DNA from: Lytechinus pictus
Lineage: Eukaryota; Echinodermata; Echinoidea; Temnopleuroida; Toxopneustidae
NCBI RefSeq assembly: GCF_037042905.1
Contig: NC_087249.1
Location: 50,560,901 to 50,624,900, forward strand
Direction: 5' to 3'
DNA length: 64,000 nucleotides
How positions within the stretch are numbered: the first letter of the stretch is position 1; the number at the start of each line of letters is the position of its first letter. A program made the position numbers and the translations under genes. Below are positions 43,161 through 54,840 of the stretch, piece after piece. Below the pieces are notes generated by a model. The model was not told the DNA's origin and did no database searches. It saw nothing but the letters and a program-made list of their open reading frames with translations.

Positions 43161-46100
43161 ATTCCCGAGGGTAACAATCAATTTGGAAATATTGGGCAGC
43201 AGTATTTACCCATATTGGGCTTTTTATCCACATTTTGAGACAACTCTTCAAATTCATAGCATTCTATTTCATCTTTAGAATGATGTTCTTTTAATGAAAA
43301 TCTATCAAAACAATACAATTTTTTAATGCAATTTGATAAATTTGTAGGGATTAAAAAAAAACTCCTCTACAATACAATGTTTGCATTATCTGTTGATCCA
43401 TTATTTGCCGCCTTTCTTTATATACCTTTCTGTTCTATCTGCTTAAGCTGCTGCTCTAAATTCATCTTTGTTTCACATTGTCACAACAAATATCTGCCAT
43501 GACTGATATAATAATGTACTAAGACAAAGAAATCATTTAAAGGAAATATACATGTATATATTTACAGATTTTGATCTCATTACTTTTATAATTAATTGCA
43601 AAGCCCAGATTGAGCAGTGTGAATTATTTTGCAATAAATGTATTCCTTATTTCTGTACATATTAATTTTTCGGACAGACTAATTTTACTTTTTTTTTAAT
43701 GTTTGGTCCGATCCCCATTCACCATAAACCTTTTTTTTTTTGGGGGGGGGGGGGAAATGCCGAGTGTGTATTCATTATGTAAACACAGAATGCGAGAGAT
43801 TTAGCCAGACCTGTGTTGGATGATAATGATATTGTGATGAAGGTGGCTTCTCAATATTGGTTCGTCTGTCAAAAAACAAAAATATAAAAAACAAAGACAA
43901 AAACTTTTGTCTTTTCTTCTCCACTTCAGATAAAAAAATTAACTCATTTTCATGAGGATTGTGTGCTTCAATGGTATTCCCACAATGTGTAAAGGTAAAA
44001 AATGTTCCTTCAATCAGTGCAATACAAGTAAGTGTGGAATCTAGTTTTAGAAGTGCAATGTCAAATTTTGATTTCTCTCTGTCAGCAAGTGTTATTTGCT
44101 TTTCAAGAGTCTTGCCCACTGTTGTGTTTCTAGTTGACTATATTGACAATATTTTGTTTTGGGCCTTTTGCACATTTGTCAGATATATTTGATGGAGCAG
44201 TTTAGCCAAGATGGCTTTGGGGCTTAGTGGCAGTGATCAAGTTTGATCAAGGACCTGTTTGCACTCCAAACTAAAGAAGAGATGAACTGTTGACCTATGT
44301 TTGAGGAGAGCGCTGCTGACTTCCGGAGTTATGTTTCAATTGCATGTGACATTTTGTATTTGGTGTTTGAAGATTTGGTAATGTTGTGATAATCCTCAAG
44401 TACTCTCTGACCAAGAGGAATGGTGTTCTTTTCAACCTAGGTGTTGGTATCCAGTGCTCTTCAAAACATGCAAGTTGCATATTATCTGTTAGAAATTCAA
44501 ATGGGGATATCTTATGAGGGGTCTGTTCCTTTGATTGTTTTACTAATACATTGTGCCTTACAGGTGGTCTGAATGATAATATTTGTATTGTTTGGTAGAC
44601 ATTACAGCATTCTAAGTTTATTGCCATCTGGAATTCATCCACAGTTCAGTCTGTAGGTGAGCAGTGATCCACCGGATTGTCAACCTTCTAAATTTTCATT
44701 TTTCCATTCTTTCCATGTTTATTCAGTCATTGTATTGTCTGGTAGTTTTTCCTCAGGAAACATTTTAAGTCTGTGTGTATGAGAAATTCATTTATTCACT
44801 TCAAATTCATCTCAAAAGAGGTTGCTGTATCTGGGAAGGCATTTGATAGAACTAGGAATACATGTATCTGACTTGGTTGATCTGGCCGTCTTTCAAATTT
44901 ACATTGTCTCTCTCCTGGGCTTTGAAAACTTTGTTTGGTCCAAATCATAGCTGCTATTTTGACAAACCTGAAAAGTTGGTTCAAATCAAGCATTACCTAC
45001 TTTGGTCATAGAGGATTGTGACATTGCCTACGGGAATCAGCCAAGGTAGGATGACTCTTCAAGACCTGAGAGTTGTGACTGGTGGTCAATGAAAGATGCT
45101 TGTACCTTGTAGAGCCTCATCAGCACGCACATGGTGCCATCACCCTCCAGGAACTGGAGCGAATGATTCTTTGAGACTTGACCATGGTATGGTATTCAAT
45201 TAAAGAGGATTGTTGTAGCTTGAATATCCTCAGAAGCATTCTCACATGGATTGATAATTGTGGCAGGGACGGAGGGGCCCCCTAGCATAACCCAGTTTTG
45301 ATGGAGTGTAATTGGATGACTTCTACTAGATTGTTACAATGGTTTCTGACGTCTGTCTGGTATGAGTTTGGAAAATTCTATTTGGTGCTGTCCTTGAAGT
45401 TTGACATTTCTTCTGGAAGATTGTTACAGTTGTCATTCGCTGTTGCCTAAAGAAATAGATTCCTACTTCAAGTCTGAAAGGAGCTGTGGAAATTTTTATT
45501 TGGTGCTGTTTCTGAAATTCCTTCTTAATCATCTTTTGGCTGAAGAATGTGTTTCCTATATCCATTCTGGAAGGAGTTTTGGACAGTTTATCAGATGCTG
45601 TTTCATGAATTTGACATTGCACTTCACTACTAGGGAACATGCATTGTACCGTGATGATTGATGGTGCATTGTGGGATATAAAGTGCACTTCCTTAGGACG
45701 AGTCGATCTTGAGGGTTCGACCTGTTAGATCTAGATTCACATATATCTTGTCATTCTAAATGCAATAGCTTTGTCTCTCAAAATTTTGTGGAAGAAGTGA
45801 TGGATGCATACGCAAACCAAATCATTTGGTTCCTTTATGATGGTGAATAAATGAAGGGGAAACAATGAAAACGAAAGAAAAGAAACAATCAAATTGTTGT
45901 TTTCTCTGTTGGTTTATTTCTAAATATTAACTAAAATTGCAGTGTTTATTGAAGTTCATATAAACACAATTGTATTATGTACAGAAAAACGGTGCATTTA
46001 TTTGCGAAATTGTTCTAATATTTCCCATCTGCTCAGGCTGTTGCTCATTTTAAAATAATCCCCCCCCCAAAAAAAAAAAAAATTATAATAAATAAATAAA

Positions 46101-46335
46101 ATAAAATAAAACAAAGTATTAAAATAAATGAATGAAAGAAGAATAACAAATGAAAATAAGTAAATAAAAAAATAAGTGCAAAAAAGACAATGATGAAATG
46201 ATACAATTTTGATTGAAAATGAAAAATATCAGGATAATTATTAGTAATACAGTATAATGAAATGATTTAGAACATTTTAATATCAGTCATGTATTTAAAT
46301 GTTGAAATGATGTGAAATGAAGGAAGGCAGATATA
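43161..46335. other. Interval between repeat arms, no gene recognised
   Basis: Contains T/G runs (43728-43753), long open frames on the minus strand without family motifs, and a diverged tandem repeat at 45371-45625. An A-rich stretch at 46065-46130 resembles a retroelement tail. It may be the body of a larger decayed element bounded by repeat G. Confidence 0.35.
45371..45625 (+). repeat. Three diverged tandem units
   Basis: (T)GGAAAATTCTATTTGGTGCTGT (45370), GTGGAAATTTTTATTTGGTGCTGT (about 45487) and TTGGACAGTTTATCAGATGCTGT (about 45580) are each followed by a TTGA-rich block ending TTGACATT in the first and third. Spacing is about 118 and 92 bp. Confidence 0.5.
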
Positions 46336-46431
46336 GGGAGCATTTCATGGAGAGTTTTGTCTGATTTTCACTAATTAGCTCTCAGCCAATCAGATGAAAG
46401 TCACTGACAGAAATATACATAAAGTGCTCCC
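46336..46431. mobile_element. Short MITE, GGGAGCATTTCATGG ends
   Basis: GGGAGCATTTCATGGAGAG...TTGTCTGATTTTCA is mirrored by TGAAAGTCACTGACAGAAA...ACATAAAGTGCTCCC, with CAGCCAATCAGAT at the middle. It is 96 bp and non-coding. Confidence 0.6.
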
Positions 46432-46659
46432 TGAGATGGACAGTACAGGGAGGTATATGGAGAGAGATCACAATTAAAGGATTAACTGGTAAAGCTGTCA
46501 AAGAAGAGGGGGGGGGGGGCAGGCAATGAGGAAGGGGATTAAAGGGAATAGGATGGTTTTGTTCTTGGGTGAATAAGGAGACTACAATGGAGATAAACAG
46601 ACCGATTCATATGGCAAGAAAGAGAAAAGGGAGGGATTGGGGAGAAGGGGAGGGGTTGG

Positions 46660-46960
46660 AAAATCAATGCATTGTCTCTCATACACTTGGCTGCACAAAG
46701 TATCATTGAAATTGTAATTAAAGCACCTACATTATGGATATTGTATGTCATGCATGGCAGTGTCCAGTGTCCCGCCCTGTACACTTAAAAATAGGACGAT
46801 TGGTAGTGACGTCATGTATTGTGTGATTTTGTCAAGGAGACCCAGCTCAGATCAGGCTGCTGGCTATTTTGTGAGGATTAGGGTTTGCTCCTTCAAATCA
46901 AGGTCAGTTGCTATGGTAACTTCTAACTTGGATGGATCTTCTTGGCTGCTGGTCATATTT
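46660..46960 (-). repeat. Dispersed repeat G, arm 2 (inverted)
   Basis: The inverse partner of 42862-43160. TGACGTCA occurs at about 46807-46814 where the other arm has TGATGTCA. See arm 1 for shared blocks. Confidence 0.7.
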
Positions 46961-47079
46961 TTTTGACATTTTTTTTGGAATAATTTTTGAATAAATCCCT
47001 TGGAACAAAAAATCTGGCTTTTCATTTGTACACATTGAGTATCTGGAGTGTAGCTCAGAAAAGGACTTGCCCCACCCCT

Positions 47080-47300
47080 TTAGTTATCATCTATCCCTGC
47101 CCCTTTTTTCATCTGCTTTAATCTCCCCCACCCCCTTTATTTATTGTGATCTCCCCCACTCTCTTTATTGTGATCTCTGCCCCTTTTGTTATCTGTTGTA
47201 ATCTCCCCCGCCCCCTTCATCTTATTGTGATCTCCCCCGCCCTTATTATCTCTTGTGATCCCACCCCTTTTGTTATATATTGTGACTTCTCCGCCCATTT
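47080..47300 (+). repeat. C-rich minisatellite
   Basis: Seven or so diverged units of 25-36 bp on the pattern TTATTGTGATCTCCCCCGCCCCC. The units differ in the number of C residues and in TTTGTTATCT versus TTTATTATTG. The frame on the minus strand (GGDHNK repeats) is a by-product. Confidence 0.75.
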
Positions 47301-48631
47301 TGCAAGCCAAAGCCGACATTATTCCTGTAATACGTAGCTTTTAGGTTTGTAGTGGGCACTGTACAATGTGTAGTTGGTATCAAAATATAGAAGGCGGACA
47401 TACAAATCACTGCATAATTACCATGATTTTCAAATTTTGACAAGGCGAAGATGAAACTTTCACGTATGCCTTCAGTAAAGTGATTTTCATATAATTTGTT
47501 TCAGTGATAAAATGGAAGCGCTGTTAGAATGCCAAGTTTTTAATTCATTTTTTTTTAAATTTGTATATCATTTTAGTTTATCATCATTAACCTCACATTT
47601 GGGACCATATAAGGTACTTTGAAGGTAATGTTATGTTTTGGCTTGCAACAGGTCAGGATAATCCCCCTCCCCCATTGAGATTTGCGCATTAATAAAACTA
47701 CCCCCCGAGTAGTGGACACTATTCACAAAAATCCTCTTGAATGGCATGCTTACTACCAGTTTCACGGAATTGGCAATTTTTATGTGGTTCTAACAATAAT
47801 TTCATTTAATGTGCAAGTCTCAGTAAGACATCCTCCCTCCCCCATCCCATATTTAGGACCGAGTAAAATGTTGCAAAATGGATTGATATTGAGGGTCATA
47901 TTTGTCCTCCTTTTAAAAAATTAGATTATAATACCATGGCAACCATTACTGGGCTGTTATTGTGAAATGAAAAATTTCAATATCCATCAAAATAAGTAAC
48001 TTCAGTCATTTTTAAAGTTTTTTCATAATCCAAAATATAAATTAAAGGAAAAACTTTATTGACCCACTTTGCAACATTCGGAGTTTTCAGTTGAACGAGG
48101 GGATATTTTATTTTTAAAGAGTGAACCTCACAAAATGCAATTTTGTTTGAATAATTTTGATTTGAAAAAAAATAAATTGAAAATAACTGACAATGTGATG
48201 CAGTTTGTTACACATTTAATTTGTATTCTCGAATAATTATCAATGCATTTCACAGAGGCGCTATAATTTACAAAGCAAGAATGAATAGGCCTTTTACTGT
48301 GGATATAGAGCCTACATGTAGGTTGGATAAAGTTTTCAAGTGTTTCTTTCACAAGAAGTTTTGAAAGATTAAAAAAATGTTTGTTTTTGTAAGCGATTGT
48401 TTGATCAGGTTTATTTGCATTTCGTAAAGTTCACTCTTTTCCCCACACATCCAAGGGGAAGGCGGGGGAGAAGAGAAGACCAGGACGAAGGGAAAATGAG
48501 GACTAGAAAGAAAGGGGTTGGAGAGAGTGAGTGAGAAAGGTGATAGAAGATAAAAGATCAACATCAATCGGATGAGAACAGTTTGAGTTATTAAGAAGAG
48601 GTGAAATGAACGAGAGAGGAGATGAGAAATA
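47301..48631. other. Intergenic, nothing recognised
   Basis: Contains C-runs within 47660-47850, AT-rich DNA, and purine-rich stretches at 48455-48630. No splice framework or repeat partner found. Confidence 0.4.
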
Positions 48632-48905
48632 CAAGAGAGAGTTCGAGATAACCCGGATGTGAATGGAGGGGGGGGGGGGGTTGTTGGTAAATAATTTTGT
48701 TGTTGTAATAACAATAATATGTTAAAGTTTAAATTTGAAATTCATGTCTCGAAAAATCAATGGCCGAAATAAATGCCAGAGAGCGTTTGAGATAACCCGC
48801 ATGTGAATGAGGGGGGGGGGGGGTAGTTGGTGAAGAATTATTACGGTTGCTATTGTTGAAATGATAAAGTTGGATTTGAAATACATATCAGATAGAACAA
48901 AATGA
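48632..48905 (+). repeat. Two tandem ~144-bp units with G-runs
   Basis: GTTCGAGATAACCCGGATGT (48641) recurs as GTTTGAGATAACCCGCATGT (48785). Each is followed by GTGAATG, a G-run of 12-14, TTGTTGGT/TAGTTGGT, and a TTGTTGTAATA-like block, then GAAATTCAT / GAAATACAT. Confidence 0.7.
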
Positions 48906-50150
48906 ATAACCGTTTAATCATTAAGATAGTTGAGAGGAAAATCTAATAATAAAGAGAGAATTGGAAAAGCATAGTATGTCGAGAGAGAAATTGGGAAAAT
49001 TAGCAAAGGAGGAAGATGCGAAGTTATGAATGCAAATTAACAGAGACAAGCATAGAGAATGAAGTAAAAAGAGATAAAGGGATGTGAATATGATTCAAGA
49101 GAAATATCGAGTAATAAAGAAGGAAATTAAAAAGTGTAAAGTTTAGTGATGAAAAAATACAAAAATTTGAAGGGAGAGAGTGAGAAACAGAGAGAGAGGG
49201 GGAGAGAGGGTGTTGGGGAGGGGAGGGGTAATCGACGGGTACGAGAATAAATACAAGTAGCCAAAAAGAGGATGTAACACGATCTTTTACTTCATGTTAA
49301 TAAAATGGTGATATGGATCCCAATCAAATGACTAGCAGATATCGATCACGTGACCAATCATTTGTTTAAAGTAACATGAAATTTTGCTGATGACTGGTTC
49401 TAATCACTAGTTCTGTTGTCCAGTCATGGTTTTTAGATGAGGACGGCTTATCAAATAACAAGTATCCATATCACTAAACTATTTTATAAAACATAATACA
49501 CATCAGTTTGCTCAGGCATTACAATAGCAGACAATGTTTGACATGGAACATTCAACAGTTAAGTATTTTTCTGAAGGCTTTTATCATAATTATGGGCTGT
49601 TTTACAATCAGGGTAACTCATTTGACAAAAGTAAGCTGCTTAGAATTTCCTTAAATTATACTTAGGCATATACGGCCACTTTCCTTGTCGGGGTTCATCT
49701 TTTAATTACAAGTTATGTCAAGTGCTTAAATTTTCGCAGAGGACACATTTGGACCGTTGGACGGAAAATGTCTGAACAACTAGTGGACAAATAAGTATAT
49801 AAATAGTCTTAAGATTTTTTGCATATAATTACAATAGTGTTCTTATAAACAAAAATTATTTTCATTCAAGTAATGTCTCACAAAATAAAATTGTCTGTAG
49901 CGTCTGTGAATTTATAATTTAAATGTTTTCAAGGATCAATTATGATTTGTAAAACAATACATTAGTATAAAGAGATGCGCGGGCTCGAAATTTGAAAAAA
50001 AAAGACGAGATCTGGTCAATTTTGAGAAATAAACGTGTTGTTCAATATTTGTTTTCCTTTGCAGTTTGCTCTAAAATTTCCCAATAGCTTGCCACCGTAT
50101 ATTAAAGATGTCAATAAACACGCTCCTTTGTCTGATGCACAGAAGGCCTC
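48906..50150. other. Intergenic, purine-rich then AT-rich
   Basis: GAGA-rich sequence at 48940-49240 gives way to AT-rich DNA. No gene recognised. Confidence 0.4.
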
Positions 50151-50640
50151 CTTTAAAGAACAAGTCCACCCCAACAAAAAATTGATTTTAATAAAAAGAG
50201 AAAAATCCAACAAGCATAACACTGAATATTTCATCAAAATCGGATTTAAAATAAGTTATAGATATTTTAAAGTTTCACTTAATTTCACAAAACAGTTATA
50301 TGCACATCCTGGGGGGTATGCAAATAAGGAGACTGATGACATCATCCACTCACTATTTCTTTTGTATTTTATTATATGATATATGAAATATTCTAATTTT
50401 CTCCTCATTGTCAAGTGAAACAACGATTAATTCCTCCCTGAACATGTGGAATAAGCATTGTTTAATACTATATGGTTCAGTCAAGTTGGTCCTTATTGTC
50501 AAATCTGTAAAAAATGAAATATTGTATAATTCAAACAATAAAAAAACAAAAGAAATAGTGAGGGACATCATCGAATGTCTCATTTGAGTTGTGCATATCA
50601 CTGTTTTGTGAAAAATAAGCAAGACTTTAAAATGTCACAA

Positions 50641-52716
50641 CCATGGGTGTCGATCACGGGGGGATGGGGGGGGATATATCCCCCAATATTTCAAGTGGGG
50701 GGTGGCCTGTATTATTATCCCCCCCAATAATTTAGGGTAGAAAATTTAAAATAATGATGATGAAAAAATGAAAAGTTTGATCATGATGGTTATAGTATGC
50801 CATCAATCAGTTTGTTTCCCTCGCAACATTCTTTTCCAGGACTTTTAAACAGATGGGTGGAGGTTCAAGATGAAAAAGAATGAAATGTTTATGTATATGA
50901 TATTTTTTAACACATGACATAAAAGGACCCCGACGAAAAACAACTTTTGTTGGTAGGGTGTTCCATCCCACCAGTGGTAATATGATCATATTTTTACATT
51001 TTTTAATAAGTGAAATCAATTAATGGTTTCAGAAAGAATAATCATTCATTTCTCTCTAAAGCGTATCTTCGGATATGAACATCGGATGTTTTTTTTCCAT
51101 GTTATTCTTGTTATTGTTATGGACTTGAATAACTAAACTTGATTGACTTTTTCTTATTTTGGCAAAAAGAAATCTCTTTTGAGTTTGGAAAGGGATGACA
51201 GTTTTGCATTCTATATGAGCACACTCATGCGGTACGTAAATTTCATTTTAACACATATATTAGCTGATATTACACACTGATGGTTCAAGAAAATGTTGGA
51301 GAAATATCATAGCATGACAGTTGAGTTTTGATTGTTTTTATGTTTGTTTTTGTTTCATGCACTTATAAAGCATTTAAAACATGTTAAAATCCTGGGTTAA
51401 AATCGTCTAAGGAATGACGGTAAGCCCGATGGCGCACGAGAAACCACACAGTTTGTAATTTGTGCTAGTCTTAATTTGTCCGAATCTGCATTTTATCATC
51501 ATGCATTAAGAAGAAAAAAGATATCGCCAGTCGGGTTAGATTTGAGAGAGAAGCTGTATACATCATGTTCAATAAACATATCACTTTGTACATGGTCCAG
51601 AAATTTTTTGTTATTTTTTTTTTCGTATAAGTTTAGAATAGGCTTACTTGTAACACAAATTGAATTTTCAAAAAAATTATATAAGTACAGTACACTGCAA
51701 CAATGAAAGAATTTCCAAGAACACAGTGGCGTAACTACGGGGGGCATGGGGGCACGTGTCCCCCCAATCGGCTGGCCCAAAAAAAACGGGGAAGAGGAGA
51801 AAGGAAGAGAAACGTAGTGGGAACGAAGAAATTATTGTTCATTATAATGTTATATTATTATAATGTTATGTTATAATACATAAGAAACATTTTTTCATAA
51901 CTTTATTTTGCTCAGACCTAGATGTCTTCATTGTTCCCGGTACTCGCATTGTCTGTTTAACGTTTTTAAGTCAATATACACCAAATATATTTCCTCGCAC
52001 TTCGACTTATTATTGTTTTATGTAGTGACATATGGTTCTTTTTCATGACTACTTAAAGTAATTGCCCCATTTTAAGGTGTTAATATAAAACATTTCCTGT
52101 CCGTGCTTACGTTCGCACTAGTAGATTGGTGAGGTATGTCTGCTCTTCATGAATTCCTAAAAATCAGTCCTTAAAATGTCCCTTTTTCTGATCTGAATAT
52201 CAAAAATTTTCAGCTCGCGCTTCGCGCTCGCATCATTTGTTCAGTGAGATACGTATCGTATGGTCTTAGTGAATTCTTACAAACAGGCCTTAGAATGCCT
52301 CTCTTCAGGTCTGAATATCCTAAATTTTCAGCTCGCGCTTCGCGCTCATTTGCTTATAATGTCCTTTTTTGGTCTGCATATCAAACATTTTCAGCTCGCG
52401 CTTCGCGCTCGCATTATTTGGGCAGTGAGATACATATCCGTTTAATGGCACTGTCCTTAAACTGTCCCTATTAGGTCAGTATACCTGGCAACTGAGCGCG
52501 CTTCGCGCGCTCACTAAGTGACTCAAAAATTTTGCTGGTGGCCCCCCCCCCATGCCGTGACTCACGGTACGCCACTGCAAGAACACCATGCATATCAACC
52601 ACTCCCAAATGCACTAACTTGTGATTTTAGTGGGGGTAATGTTGAAAGATCCCCATCCACAAGAACATTTGTGTCAATCATCCCCCCCAACCAAGAATAC
52701 CGATCGACACCCATGG
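50641..52716. mobile_element. hAT-like element, CCATGGGTGTCGATC ends
   Basis: The ends CCATGGGTGTCGATCAC and CGATCGACACCCATGG are inverse. Flanks TGTCACAA (50633-50640) and ACTCACAA (52717-52724) agree in six of eight positions and look like a decayed 8-bp target duplication. Only G- and C-rich subterminal DNA and unassigned AT-rich sequence lie inside, plus another element at 51724-52577. Solo ends of this family occur at 55418-55500 and 56571-56625. Confidence 0.75.
51724..52577. mobile_element. hAT non-autonomous element with 8-bp target duplication
   Basis: The ends CAGTGGCGTAACTACGGGGG and CCGTGACTCACGGTACGCCACTG are inverse over the first ten bases. CAAGAACA flanks both sides exactly (51716-51723 and 52578-52585), the 8-bp duplication of hAT transposition. 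The right half carries four GC-palindrome units (about 52211-52232, 52329-52349, 52394-52414, 52490-52511). The left half is AT rich, and no hAT transposase motif is seen. Confidence 0.88.
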
Positions 52717-52832
52717 ACTCACAACTTTCTTATCTTACATCCGATTTTGATTAAATTTTCAGCGTTTTGCTAGTTTGATTTTTCTCTATTTATTCAAATC
52801 AACATTTTTCTGGAGTGGACTTGAGCTTTAAA

Positions 52833-54018
52833 TCAGATACCCTGATTGTATGTCCGCAGCATAGCCGGCAGAAGAAGGGACGTATTTCTCATTTTCGCTG
52901 ATTCTACTCCCAAATTAATAGGCTCTATTATTTAAAACTGAAACACGGAAAGTTTTGATCTTTGCCATTTGATTTCAGTGTATGTTTTGAAACTTTTATG
53001 GGCATAAAGCGCAATGGCGTTTTGGGATTTAGATTTTGATTGAAAGTCCAAGTTTGGTGGAAATATCTCAATTTTAATGCTAGTCTCCCGTCCCTCCCTC
53101 CGGTCGAACTCCGAATCGTTGGGAGGGACGACTTTTAACGATTGTCCCACCTATAAATATAGGAGCTTGAACCTACAGTAAGATATTTGCGGCCACACAT
53201 AGAATGGAGAGACTCGTTATATTTCTTTTCAATTCAAAGATAAATTTTTAATGGAAAATCGCAAGCTTCCACCTTTTTTTTTTTTTTTTGGGGGGGGGGC
53301 TAAATTATAAGGAGGTTATCAAAATTTTCGATAGAATGTGGTCTTATCCCACAGAGTTTTTATAGAAATTGTAGAATGATCCTGTCCCCCTACTTCCACC
53401 GACTATGCTGTTTCCTTTGCGAAATCACAAATATGGAAAGTATATTTAACCTTCAAGTGCTGTAAAATCTAATGACATCCTGAAGGACATCTAAAAAAAA
53501 AAAAAAAAAAAAGTAGGCGTGTGAGCAAAACATCTGAGCTAAAGAAAATTGTGGAATTAAAACCCAAGCTTCATTTCAGAACAATTGCTATTATCTTTTG
53601 TATCATAAAAAATATTATTTTTCTTCCTCCCCTTTTTTCTGTCCCCCTAAACCTGTCGCCCTCTGGTAGCATTTGAAAAAAAATATATAATAATAATCTT
53701 TATGAACCCTGCAAAGACTGAACTCCGAATGCAGTGTTTCTCCAGAAATCCTCATGAAGCATTTAACAATCTTTGTGAACATGTTTCGCATGGAACAAAC
53801 ATAAAGAAAACGACTTCTTGAGAATATTAGAGACTTTACATTACAGCATGGGAATGTCCCCGTGAATACTAAACGGAATTCAGTTTGAGAATCGATATAC
53901 AGGTAATGTGTTAAATACAAAGATTCCCTACAGAAGGTAGGGATGGTTGTGTTACCATGTTCTTGACCAATTTTACGTTATTTTATCTGAATAACGCCAT
54001 GAAAAACTCCTTAAACAG
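52833..54018. other. Intergenic, nothing assigned
   Basis: A TATATTTATA box lies on the minus strand near 53150 in a GC-richer patch, without a coding frame after it. T/G run at 53274-53299 and an A-run at 53494-53512. Confidence 0.35.
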
Positions 54019-54234
54019 ATCATAGGAAAGAGTAACGTTGTCGCATGCAAAATTAAGGAAGCTAGTGAGCAAAATTTGGTTGACCTATTTTATGACGATG
54101 ACCGTCCTATCTTAGCATTCCATGGGAACACTCCCATCGTGTATTGTGAAGTCACTCGGGCTTGGTCCAGCGGAAGACGTGCAGAAGACCAACTGGATCC
54201 TTGGTCACCCCTCATCATGATGAGACTGCATCGG
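54019..54234 (+). CDS. Unrecognised candidate exon, 72 codons
   Basis: CTTAAACAG precedes the first codon and CATCGG|GTAAAC follows the last, so both ends could be splice sites in phase 0. The frame is open throughout (and three codons before), with balanced codons and motifs such as IIGKSNVVACKIKEASEQN and VDLFYDDDRPILAFHGNTPI, then CEVTRAWSSG and DPWSPLIMMRLHR. Tryptophan and cysteine use looks like a folded protein. No family comes to mind. The acceptor has a poor pyrimidine tract, so this may instead be part of a decayed continuous gene running on to 54684 with frame changes. Confidence 0.4.
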
Positions 54235-54684
54235 GTAAACCTTCATTTATGCATGGGGATGGGGATGGTATATTCGTCGACCGAAATCCTCTATCCACAT
54301 CCTCCTTCTCACGTGTGGAAATTGGGTCATTAAGTGGAAAATCGAATAGACCGGTCACCAATGACGTCGTACCCCATCCATCTCATCGTAAGATAACACG
54401 TGGGTGCCTTCCAAGCAACATTCTCCTATCAACCGTACCTGACCCGCCATCATCTTCTGTTGAAAACATGCTATCTTCCTCGCTGACCAGGCCACATGGA
54501 CGGCGTAAGCCTATTCCACTTCAAGTTTGCTCCCCATGATGCATCGAGGTGGTCAGCAATCGTTGACCACCAAAAGGTGTTGAAGTCTTGGTCCACACCA
54601 GGTCAATTCTTGCGCTGTTGGAAAACAAAACAAGTGAAACAAGAGATACATTCTAGTTCTTTTCTACGTCATCCAACAAAGTAA
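54235..54684 (+). pseudogene. Coding-like continuation in shifted frames
   Basis: A second frame (54150-54539) reads DGDGIFVDRNPLSTSSFSRV, then a Pro/Ser-rich part to PLQVCSP and a stop. A third (about 54499-54684) reads DGVSLFHFKFAPHDASRWSA and on to SSSFLRHPTK. Each has varied third bases unlike the AT-rich surroundings. Together with 54019-54234 this looks like one decayed coding region of about 660 bp, or exons of a gene I cannot assemble. Confidence 0.3.
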
Positions 54685-54691
54685 CGAACCT

Positions 54692-54840
54692 AGAATCCAT
54701 TTCATAATTAGTTGCAACTTTCAATATTGTAACTACCACAGTAACATGGTTCAGAAGCCAATCACAATCAAGGTTATAATTATGGCAGTTACAAAAATGG
54801 CAAAGTTAACATAGTTGTAACTCTGGTCATCTGGTGCCTC
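54692..54840. mobile_element. MITE family A, diverged copy 3
   Basis: CATTTCATAATTAGTTGCAAC, GTAACTACCACAGTAAC, then CCAATCACAATCAAGG and AGTTAACATAGTTGTAACTC follow the family A order. Confidence 0.6.

Larger units (their letters stand above)
50151..52832. mobile_element. MITE family B, host copy of a three-level nest
   Basis: The left half (50151-50640) begins TTTAAAGAACAAGTCCACCCC and the right half (52725-52832) ends CTGGAGTGGACTTGAGCTTTAAA. Joined without the insert they make a palindromic element of about 0.6 kb with AAAATCGGATTTAAAAT mirrored by CATCCGATTTTG. The insert is the element at 50641-52716. Confidence 0.8.

Noticed and set aside
44295..45688. Minus-strand frames of 115, 65 and 120 codons
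   Set aside because: No family motif, no splice linkage, and the last overlaps a tandem repeat.
47137..47319. Minus-strand frame with GGDHNK-like repeats
   Set aside because: Produced by the C-rich minisatellite, not by a protein repeat.
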